From NCBI GenBank assembly GCA_002381185.1, contig DFOA01000069.1, positions 17,850 through 33,783 of the forward strand: a DNA stretch of 15,934 bases, in the 5' to 3' direction. Positions 1 to 5,064 of this stretch are shown here, piece after piece (within the stretch, counting starts at the first letter, position 1; each line of letters opens with the position of its first letter). This DNA comes from Firmicutes bacterium UBA3553. Its GTDB lineage: Bacteria; Bacillota; Clostridia; Tissierellales; Sedimentibacteraceae. A model generated the notes under the pieces. That model was not told the origin of the DNA. It saw nothing but the letters and a program-made list of their open reading frames with translations, and did not search any database. Made by a program: the position numbers and the translations under genes.

Positions 1-33
1 CAAATGTATACATATACGTATCAAATGTATACA
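1..33. repeat. Two perfect 12-bp direct repeats, 21-bp period
   Basis: CAAATGTATACA occurs at 1-12 and again at 22-33, so the two copies are 21 bp (two helical turns) apart. Each contains the palindrome TGTATACA. They end 42 bp before the ATG at 75. The window starts exactly at the first copy, so more units could lie upstream. A two-turn period suits a protein-binding site, but no clear promoter follows, and the function is unknown. Confidence 0.5.
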
Positions 34-74
34 AATGCAACGCCTTGTTAACCAAAATAGAAGGATTGATTAAT

Positions 75-347
75 ATGAAAAATAAAATTGCCTTATACGG
101 AGATGCTGAAAAGCTGAATCAAGCAGAAGATGTGTTATCAAAATATCTAAATGAAAATGATATTCCTTTTGAAATACACCGAATTTCCGACTCAGGGCAA
201 TTTCCGAGGGAATTTTTGCTCAAGGATGATTACATGCTCTTTATGGTGAATGAAAAGGGTATCCTGCGATATCTGCTGAAAATTTATAAAAATTTCGACA
301 GGCATACTACGCGCTATGTGTACCGCTCGACCGATATTGCGAAATGA
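75..347 (+). CDS. Small protein of unknown function (possible degenerate receiver-like fold)
   Basis: This is a 90-residue protein starting at ATG 75. AGAAGG lies about 11 bases upstream, which makes this start better than the TTG at 45. I do not recognise the family. The N-terminus (KIALYGDAEKL, then a helix, then PFEIHRISDSG) loosely resembles the first strand-helix-strand of LytTR-type response regulators. The paired acidic residues and the phosphoacceptor Asp are missing: the segment DDYMLFMVNEKG stands where a receiver would have an LD motif. No DNA-binding domain follows. It could be a degenerate or truncated regulator stranded beside transposon debris, or an unrelated small protein. 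The resemblance is inference; only the open frame and RBS are seen directly. Confidence 0.5.
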   Translation: MKNKIALYGDAEKLNQAEDVLSKYLNENDIPFEIHRISDSGQFPREFLLKDDYMLFMVNEKGILRYLLKIYKNFDRHTTRYVYRSTDIAK

Positions 348-442
348 ACCGTGAAAAAATTCCGTATAAGAAGCATTGCTAAAACTCTCAGGCTTATCAA
401 GTTCTATAAGAATATTGGTGGTACCATTCTTCCCAATCTTTA

Positions 443-616
443 TTAATAAATCATGGAGACACCCAAAACGTCCCCCATGTCTCCGCTTTGAGCTATAGAA
501 AAGTGGGTTTTTCCTCTACTAGTGTTACCTATCATAACTACATTTTGTCTTTTACTTACAAAATCACAACTGGCTAGTTTATTAAAGGTGACTCCTGATA
601 AAGTGAACTTAACACT
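443..616 (-). pseudogene. IstB-like (IS21 family) ATPase remnant
   Basis: A 57-codon minus-strand frame is bounded by TAG at 617-619 and TAA at 443-445. It reads like the ATP-binding core of the IS21 helper protein IstB. A stretch FNKLASCDFVSKRQNVV is followed by MIGNTSRGKTHFSIA. GNTSRGKT fits the Walker A pattern GxxxxGKT, and the position after the 'LA.xDF' segment is the one expected in IstB. The frame stops matching shortly after the P-loop, and no intact N-terminus, Walker B or partner istA transposase is visible. It is therefore a dead fragment. Assignment rests on motif recognition without a database search. Confidence 0.55.
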
Positions 617-646
617 CTAAAATATTTAACTTCAGAAAAAGAACAA

Positions 647-820
647 CTAAAGGCGTAGTTTATTGATTATTTTTAGCATATTAGTTATAAATAAGCATAT
701 TAAAACATGCACACGTGTTTTTAATATACCATCTTTAAAACGCGTTTTGACCATACATGACTTAATTCTCACACAGCCTGTCGTTCCTAATGCCTCTACA
801 AAATAATCCTCATTCTTTTT
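647..820 (-). pseudogene. Possible transposase C-terminal remnant
   Basis: A 57-codon minus-strand frame is open between TGA at 821-823 and TAG at 647-649. Its C-terminal half (TRVHVLICLFITNMLKII) resembles the hydrophobic 'aHvlicf.al.l...le' tail of some IS4/IS1634-type DDE transposases. It has no start codon with an RBS. It sits beside the IstB fragment, which favours mobile-element debris, but the similarity is weak and it could be chance. Confidence 0.2.
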
Positions 821-838
821 TCAAAATGAGGATTATTT
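801..838. terminator. Strong 14-bp hairpin, likely terminator for the leftward genes
   Basis: The arms AAATAATCCTCATT (801-814) and AATGAGGATTATTT (825-838) pair perfectly over 14 bp with a 10-base loop. The hairpin begins 7 bases after the stop codon of the minus-strand small ORF at 846-935, so it probably ends that transcript. The T-run is weak on both strands, so efficiency is uncertain. Confidence 0.6.
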
Positions 839-845
839 CAATACT

Positions 846-935
846 TTATCTTTTAAAAATAAATCTAAGCAAGTACACTACTACCACAATGAATAAAATG
901 CAAATTAATGCTCCAAAAATGCTAAATCTACCCAA
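846..935 (-). CDS. Small hydrophobic single-span membrane peptide
   Basis: This 29-residue peptide starts at TTG (933-935), with AAGGAG (943-948) seven bases upstream, and ends at TAA (846-848). It begins MGRFSIFG, has a run of about 16 hydrophobic residues (ALICILFIVVVVYLL) and ends in a basic tail, RFIFKR. One membrane span with the charged tail in the cytoplasm is expected. A good promoter (967-995) lies just upstream and a strong hairpin follows the stop, so it looks like a complete transcription unit. It could also be read through from the secreted-protein gene ending at 1000. I cannot assign a family. Immunity-type peptides, type I toxins and small accessory membrane proteins share this look. 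Confidence 0.6.
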   Translation of the reverse strand: MGRFSIFGALICILFIVVVVYLLRFIFKR

Positions 936-966
936 AACGTTTCTCCTTGTCAATATATAATATAAA

Positions 967-995
967 ATTATATCATGTATTGAATTAATTGTCTA
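967..995 (-). promoter_or_regulatory. Sigma-A-type promoter for the small membrane peptide
   Basis: On the minus strand, -35 TAGACA (990-995) and -10 TATAAT (967-972) are separated by exactly 17 bases. Transcription would start near 960, leaving a leader of about 25 bases to the TTG start at 935. It overlaps the region just after the stop of the upstream secreted-protein gene. Confidence 0.6.
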
Positions 996-999
996 TAAT

Positions 1000-1656
1000 T
1001 TAAAATGTTGCGTTAACAGAGAAAGAACCATAATCATATCTTATTGTCGACTTAACATTTACAACAGCATATACAACAACCGCAGTATAATTTTCATATT
1101 CGTCAAAGTCCAAAACATATGTGCTAGTTGATGATGTTAATTCATCATCATAAACCTTGCCTATTTGACCATCTGAACCAACAAGACCATATGCTGTACA
1201 GGTTACTTCACTCGTTATTGAATTGAGATATTCCCTTCCATCTACCTGAACAGATGTAGTGTAATCAGCTCCATAACCGTGCTTCATAGTCATTGTATTA
1301 ACTTCATTTATACATATACCAGCAATTACTGCCGTAACTAACCCATCACTACTTGTTTTATAATTATAAAAATCTGCTGTATCACCATCATCATACATCA
1401 AACCTATATCACTAGATTGTTTGGATGGTTTATTTAGTAATGGAACATACTTTTCTATGAATGCTTGATCTTCTTTACTAAACGGCTCACCAATTTCATA
1501 CTTATTATTGATTTCTTCAATTTGCTCATATACTACTTCTTTCTGCTCACTAGTCAAACTCATTTCTTCTGTTGTTAAAGCTACTGCAGGTATTGCCATA
1601 AGTTGACTTAATATTAGAACTAAAGCTACTAATTTGTTAATTACTGTTCTTTTCAT
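1000..1656 (-). CDS. Secreted protein of unknown function, probable agr-controlled
   Basis: This is a 218-residue protein starting at ATG 1654-1656, preceded by GGAGGT (1662-1667). Residues 1-26 are a classical signal peptide: a basic MKRTVINK start, a hydrophobic core (LVALVLILSQLMAIP) and an AVA cleavage site before LTTEE. Residues 30-75 are acidic and probably helical. The remainder is rich in Tyr, Thr, Ser and Val, as in beta-structured exported proteins, with two cysteines (C115, C153) that could pair. There is no sortase motif, lipobox or repeat. I do not recognise the family. It is transcribed divergently from agrB. Its promoter carries, 3 bp upstream of the -35, a 22-bp-period direct-repeat pair typical of LytTR regulators, so it is a good candidate target of the agr system. 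A small membrane-peptide gene follows it. Confidence 0.8.
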   Translation of the reverse strand: MKRTVINKLVALVLILSQLMAIPAVALTTEEMSLTSEQKEVVYEQIEEINNKYEIGEPFSKEDQAFIEKYVPLLNKPSKQSSDIGLMYDDGDTADFYNYKTSSDGLVTAVIAGICINEVNTMTMKHGYGADYTTSVQVDGREYLNSITSEVTCTAYGLVGSDGQIGKVYDDELTSSTSTYVLDFDEYENYTAVVVYAVVNVKSTIRYDYGSFSVNATF

Positions 1657-1796
1657 TTTTTACCTCCACTTAATTGTTTTTATTCAGCTTTTCATTACTT
1701 ATGTTATAAATAGTATTTCTTTTTATAAACATTCAATGGACTTCCCCCCTTTAGTATAAATATCTTGTTACATATGTTGTTTTTATTGCTATTTAC

Positions 1797-1825
1797 ATTA
1801 TATAAAGCAAAAATCACTCTGTCAC
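1797..1825 (-). promoter_or_regulatory. Promoter of the secreted-protein gene
   Basis: On the minus strand, -35 GTGACA (1820-1825) and -10 TATAAT (1797-1802) are separated by 17 bases. Transcription would start near 1790, giving an unusually long leader of about 130 bases before the ATG at 1656. The first TTCATG-type box begins 3 bp upstream of the -35, in position for activation by a bound LytTR regulator. Confidence 0.65.
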
Positions 1826-1828
1826 AAA

Positions 1829-1861
1829 TTCTGCATGAATTACCCTGAAATTCTACATGAA
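1829..1861 (-). promoter_or_regulatory. Direct-repeat operator pair facing the secreted-protein gene
   Basis: Read on the minus strand, TTCATGTAGAA (1861-1851) and TTCATGCAGAA (1839-1829) differ at one base in 11. They repeat with a 22-bp period, two helical turns. LytTR regulators such as AgrA bind pairs of roughly 9-bp direct repeats with about a 21-22 bp period just upstream of the -35. This pair sits about 39-71 bases upstream of the predicted transcription start. The sequence pattern is seen; binding by AgrA is inference. Confidence 0.6.
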
Positions 1862-1866
1862 ATCCT

Positions 1867-1899
1867 TTCATGCAAAAAAACAAGGGGGTTCATGACAAT
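1867..1899 (+). promoter_or_regulatory. Direct-repeat operator pair facing agrB
   Basis: On the plus strand, TTCATGCAAAA (1867-1877) and TTCATGACAAT (1889-1899) repeat with the same 22-bp period as the opposite pair at 1829-1861. The two pairs are mirror images around position 1864, where CATGAAA and TTTCATG flank three bases. Each pair ends 3 bp before its promoter's -35. Positive autoregulation of agrBD by AgrA would be the normal logic; here it is inferred from layout. Confidence 0.55.
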
Positions 1900-1902
1900 T
1901 TT

Positions 1903-1931
1903 ACTATAGTTATTTTAAAATATGGTATCAT
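1903..1931 (+). promoter_or_regulatory. agrBD promoter with poor -35 and extended -10
   Basis: The -10 TATCAT (1926-1931) is preceded by TGG, an extended -10 pattern. The -35 at 17-bp spacing is ACTATA (1903-1908), which hardly matches consensus. A weak -35 directly after an operator pair fits an activator-dependent promoter. An alternative -10, TATAGT at 1905-1910, is possible. Start near 1938 would give a leader of about 39 bases. Confidence 0.45.
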
Positions 1932-1976
1932 TTAATGAAGCATTAGACATAAGGCTAATCGGGGGGGGGAATTTTT

Positions 1977-2567
1977 ATAGAATCATATTTAGAAAACAAA
2001 ATTGTGGGTTATATAAAGAAATATAAATGCATGATTACCGCTGATGACGAAGAAATATTGAGATATGGGATTCAGATATATTATTTTAATATTTCCAAGC
2101 TTTTAATATTACTTGCGGTTTCGATTATTCTTGATATTTTTGCAAAAACTTGTATAGCTTTTTTGCTAATAGCAATATTGAAAAGATTTGCATACGGATT
2201 TCATGCGGATACGTTTTGGTCTTGCCTGGTCATCACTTTTGTAAATATCTTTGGTATTGTTTATTTGTCTGAATTATCTTTTGATTTCTTGATAAAAATT
2301 GTACTTGCTGTGATTTCTTTAATTCTGTTTGCTTTGTATGCTCCTGCCGATACGAAAGAGAGGCCATTGGTAGACAGTAAGAAAAGATTAAAATTGAAAA
2401 TTAAAACAATATCAGCAGCAATTTTGTACTTTTTATTATCACTTTTTACTAATGAAGCTTTATCTAATATGCTTGTATTATCATTGATATTTATAGGGTT
2501 TAACACTTGCCCTGTATTATATATTTTATTCAAAAAGGAGTATAAAAACTATGAGAAATTTACTTAA
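1977..2567 (+). CDS. agrB: AgrB-type autoinducer peptide processing protease (non-canonical start)
   Basis: AgrB is an integral membrane cysteine endopeptidase. It removes the C-terminal tail of the AgrD precursor and forms the thiolactone. The conserved pair is present in FAYGFHADTFWSC: His and Cys seven residues apart, as H77/C84 in Staphylococcus aureus. Several hydrophobic segments follow. The only standard start in frame is GTG at 2004, but it has no ribosome binding site and cuts off residues that look like AgrB (IESYLENKI). A G-rich site (nine G then A, 1961-1970) sits six bases before ATA 1977. Starting there gives 196 residues and places the pair at H76/C83. ATA, or ATT at 1971, would be a rare start. 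A G-to-A change in an ancestral ATG, or a sequencing error, is possible. The gene overlaps agrD by 17 bases. Confidence 0.85.
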   Translation: MESYLENKIVGYIKKYKCMITADDEEILRYGIQIYYFNISKLLILLAVSIILDIFAKTCIAFLLIAILKRFAYGFHADTFWSCLVITFVNIFGIVYLSELSFDFLIKIVLAVISLILFALYAPADTKERPLVDSKKRLKLKIKTISAAILYFLLSLFTNEALSNMLVLSLIFIGFNTCPVLYILFKKEYKNYEKFT

Positions 2568-2718
2568 AAACACTCAAATTTCAAACAAATTATTTTCCTT
2601 ATTTACTAATACGGCAGTTAATTCTTCGTCGAAATGCAGTGACTTTATCTGGCAGCAGGCTAAGGCTCCAAAATGCCTCCTGGAAAGAGAAATAAAAGAT
2701 ATTAAAAATCAAAAATAA
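2551..2718 (+). CDS. agrD: AgrD-type cyclic autoinducer peptide precursor
   Basis: This 55-residue precursor starts at ATG 2551, with AAGGAG (2535-2540) ten bases upstream, and overlaps the end of agrB. The layout is that of AgrD. It has an amphipathic N-terminal part (MRNLLKNTQISNKLFSLF), a core Cys (C29), and a charged C-terminal tail starting at a PK motif (KAPKCLLEREIKD), comparable to the VPKEL tail of staphylococcal AgrD. Aligning on PK puts AgrB cleavage after W34. The ring would then be C29-S-D-F-I-W34, six residues where known rings are usually five. Cleavage after I33 would give a five-residue ring. The second Cys, C42, lies in the discarded tail. Assignment is strong from context plus sequence; ring size is inference. 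Confidence 0.85.
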   Translation: MRNLLKNTQISNKLFSLFTNTAVNSSSKCSDFIWQQAKAPKCLLEREIKDIKNQK

Positions 2719-2726
2719 CGCAGACA

Positions 2727-2758
2727 CAAAAGAAACCATTATCATATGGTTTCTTTTG
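2727..2758. terminator. Bidirectional terminator shared by agrBD and agrAC
   Basis: The arms CAAAAGAAACCAT (2727-2739) and ATGGTTTCTTTTG (2746-2758) pair perfectly over 13 bp with a 6-base loop. The arm is A/G-rich on one side and T-rich on the other. It lies 8 bases after the agrD stop. The agrC stop codon (2742-2744) falls inside the loop, so the last codons of agrC form one arm. It can end transcription from both sides. Confidence 0.7.
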
Positions 2759-4043
2759 CGTTGTTTATATTAATCTCCTGGATAAATAATTCTTCTGTGA
2801 CAGTTGTATCTATGGTAAAATTGGGATTGTCATTTTCAATTTGTTTCAGAATATTTAGACCGTTTCCTCTGAACATTCCGTTTGATGAACCTCCGTCCAT
2901 GTACATTGATGCTTCTTCAACCATTTTTAAATATGTGTTGGCTACAATTATATTAACTTCATCCTCATCTTCATCTATCATTATGTCTATTGCCTTTTCT
3001 TTGGACCTGCCTGCCGCATCTATTGCATTATCAAGGATAATACTGACAATATCATTCAATGCAATATTAGGAATGTTGATATCTTTAATCTCTGTTCTGA
3101 CATCTGCGTTCATTTTTATTCCTGCGTTTAATGCTTTGCTGGTCTTTTCAATCAGTAATTTTTTTAGCACAGGATTGCATATCTTATCATAATTAGTTGA
3201 GATTAAATCACTATGTGTTTTTTGTATCGATATTATTTCGTTAATAAATTCTAAGGCTTCTTCGTATTGATTATCTTCAATGAGAGCTTTTATACCTATC
3301 AGGCGATTTTTGTATTCATGTTCCTGCTTACTTAACTGCTTTGCAAATTTTTCCACCTCATTAGTATAATTGTATATATTATAGTAATCATATTTTGATT
3401 TGGTTGATATTTTAATTTGGATGAAATATGTTATATTCATTATGATAAACAATATTAATAAAATCACCGACACTATATGTTGTTTACTAAGGTATGGCTG
3501 CATAGATACTGTGTAGCCAAGCAGGCTGGTAAACAAAACAAAAAACACAATATATTGAATTACTGAAAATAAATTCTTCTTTAATATAAAGTCTTCAATT
3601 TCATTAAAAAACTTTTTAGGTCTGATTAATAATGAACCTAACAAAGTTATGATAAAAAATGTGAAATGCATAATATACATCATGGGAAAATGTTGCTGAA
3701 TGAACTCAATATTTATACCTAAGATTGTCAGGTACAGCAATGAATTGATTATATCGCACAGCATGCCTATAGAATATGCAAAAATGCATACTATTAAAGT
3801 AGTTATAGTTCCTCTTTTATAAATCAGTTTTATAATTATAGTATATATGCTTATCACAAATACAATTTTGTAAATCATGTTAAAGCTGCCTGCAATTCTG
3901 AGAAAGGGAACTGCAGCCAAAATCATCAAGAAGTTTTTCATTTTAAGATATTCTCGCCTGTTTAACAATTTTCCAACTATTAGTACTGTACAAATGTAGC
4001 AGGAAATAAAGCTTCCAACAGCTCCAGCTATTATTTTGTCCAT
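2742..4043 (-). CDS. agrC: AgrC-type membrane sensor histidine kinase
   Basis: This 433-residue kinase is predicted to sense the extracellular cyclic peptide and phosphorylate AgrA. Residues 1-210 carry about six hydrophobic spans, as in AgrC. The cytoplasmic half has the H-box KQEHEYKNRL with H242, the N-box IILDNAIDAA with N339, and a glycine-rich GNGL (393-396). The D-box between them is weak, as is common in this HPK10-type kinase family. The start ATG (4041-4043) has GGGAGC (4051-4056) upstream. It overlaps the end of the agrA reading frame by 13 bases, so the two are co-transcribed with tight coupling. If ribosomes stop at the internal TAA of agrA, about 170 bases are left untranslated before this start, which could lower agrC expression. 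It runs convergent to agrBD. Confidence 0.88.
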   Translation of the reverse strand: MDKIIAGAVGSFISCYICTVLIVGKLLNRREYLKMKNFLMILAAVPFLRIAGSFNMIYKIVFVISIYTIIIKLIYKRGTITTLIVCIFAYSIGMLCDIINSLLYLTILGINIEFIQQHFPMMYIMHFTFFIITLLGSLLIRPKKFFNEIEDFILKKNLFSVIQYIVFFVLFTSLLGYTVSMQPYLSKQHIVSVILLILFIIMNITYFIQIKISTKSKYDYYNIYNYTNEVEKFAKQLSKQEHEYKNRLIGIKALIEDNQYEEALEFINEIISIQKTHSDLISTNYDKICNPVLKKLLIEKTSKALNAGIKMNADVRTEIKDINIPNIALNDIVSIILDNAIDAAGRSKEKAIDIMIDEDEDEVNIIVANTYLKMVEEASMYMDGGSSNGMFRGNGLNILKQIENDNPNFTIDTTVTEELFIQEININNAKETI

Positions 4044-4771
4044 TTTGCCAGCTCCCTTATCTTATCTTCGCTACCTTCAAATTTATGGTCAAATTTTAAT
4101 CCTACTTTTTTAATAACAGGGTCTGCAAAAACAACAAAATCCTTATTAACTATAGTAGTTCTGGAAATCCGAAAGAATCTGTCATCCAGTTTTTTCATAA
4201 TAGAATTTATTTAAGAAACAACTTCTAACTCACCTTCCATGTAATTAGGTTTCATTTTAATTAATACACTTCTTGAATCACCCTGAAGTTCGATATATAA
4301 AATATACTTATACCTCAGCTTATAACATGCCTTTTTTTTATATACAATCAGCACACCGGTATCCGTTTCTTCTTGTCTTGTAATAATTTCTTTATTTCCC
4401 TTTTTAATTGCAGCGACCAACTCCCCAAGGCCATAATCGGATTTAATTATGAAATCAATTGGCTGTATCTTATGTTTTATAATATTAGGTGACATGAGTG
4501 TATCATTTGTAAGAAATATTATTTCATCATTAAAGTTTCTTATCTTTCGTATTTTTCTTGCGATACCATATCCGTCCGTGTTATTACTGTGTAAATCAAT
4601 ATCCAAAATAAAAATTGCAGGTACAGTATTCTTTTCTATATAATCCTTGAAATCCGAGTCATATTCGTGAAATTTATGAATTATTATGTCATTTTGAAAT
4701 TTCTTTTTTAATTCTTTAGCAATTTTATCACAAAATTCAGTATTGTCATCACATAGCACAATATTTAGCAT
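4031..4771 (-). pseudogene. agrA: AgrA-type LytTR response regulator interrupted by an in-frame TAA
   Basis: AgrA is the DNA-binding regulator phosphorylated by AgrC. The receiver domain (about residues 1-125) is intact, with acidic pair D8/D9, phosphoacceptor D57 in FILDIDL, and IKSD near its end. The LytTR domain starts near residue 140. Translation stops after VVS at TAA (4211-4213), giving 186 residues. Straight after, in the same frame, the missing half is present: INSIMKKLDDRFFRISRTT, then IVNKDFVVFADP, ending at TAA 4031-4033. The FFRISRTTIVN segment is the LytTR core. One base change (for example TCA to TAA) explains the break. An internal ATG at 4196-4198 could restart but would give only part of the domain. 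The start at 4771 has GGGGGAT upstream. Lesion, readthrough and sequencing error are all possible. Confidence 0.8.
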
Positions 4772-5064
4772 AATATCATCCCCCGCATAACATTATATAA
4801 TATATTTCGGCATTTTCCTATGATTCTTTATTATGTAGCAATTATTTACATATTTATTATGCAGTATTTATCAAAAAAATATCGTTATATATTATAAGAT
4901 ATCATAATAAATTTTTTTAATCAAAAATTAATATAATTTTATGTTTCATTTAAGTAATTTGTAGTATAGTTAATATATTGTTGCATAAAACTTGTTTTTA
5001 TTATAATATTTAAATTAGTTGATATCTTTTGCATTTTTATAACATATGAAAAAGGAGTATTTAT
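4772..5064. other. Very AT-rich divergent intergenic region
   Basis: About 290 bases separate agrA (leftward) from the glycosyltransferase gene (rightward). On the minus strand, a TATAAT at 4792-4797 could serve agrA, but the best -35 is poor. No TTCATG-type repeat pair like the one at 1829-1899 is visible, so agrA need not be under the same control as agrB. Confidence 0.4.
4978..5007 (+). promoter_or_regulatory. Promoter of the glycosyltransferase operon
   Basis: -35 TTGTTG (4978-4983) and -10 TATAAT (5002-5007) are separated by 18 bases. The start would be near 5014, leaving about 50 bases of leader to the ATG at 5065. The surrounding AT-richness makes chance matches likely, so this is moderate. 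Confidence 0.5.

Larger units (their letters stand above)
348..845. other. Gene-poor stretch with mobile-element debris
   Basis: There is no intact gene in about 500 bases. On the minus strand it holds an IstB-like fragment (443-616) and a second open fragment (647-820), both listed separately. A weak hairpin, GGAGACA/TGTCTCC (455-461 with 478-484), has a 16-base loop and no T-run, so it is at best a poor terminator. The hairpin at 801-838 is listed separately. I found no tRNA, riboswitch or ribosome binding site of note. Confidence 0.5.

Noticed and set aside
351..446. GTG-started 31-residue basic peptide frame just after the 75-347 gene
   Set aside because: There is no ribosome binding site, and it lies opposite and beside the remnant IstB region. 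Nothing beyond an open frame supports it.
1853..1872. CATGAAA-TCC-TTTCATG palindrome taken as a simple dimer operator
   Set aside because: It is better explained as the meeting point of two oppositely facing direct-repeat pairs with 22-bp period.
2261..2533. Minus-strand 90-codon frame inside agrB
   Set aside because: It is a shadow frame of agrB with no RBS, and agrB has the conserved catalytic residues.
2746..3192. Plus-strand 148-codon frame opposite agrC
   Set aside because: It is antisense to the kinase domain. Its hydrophobic, serine-rich composition is what an antisense frame of AT-rich coding sequence gives.
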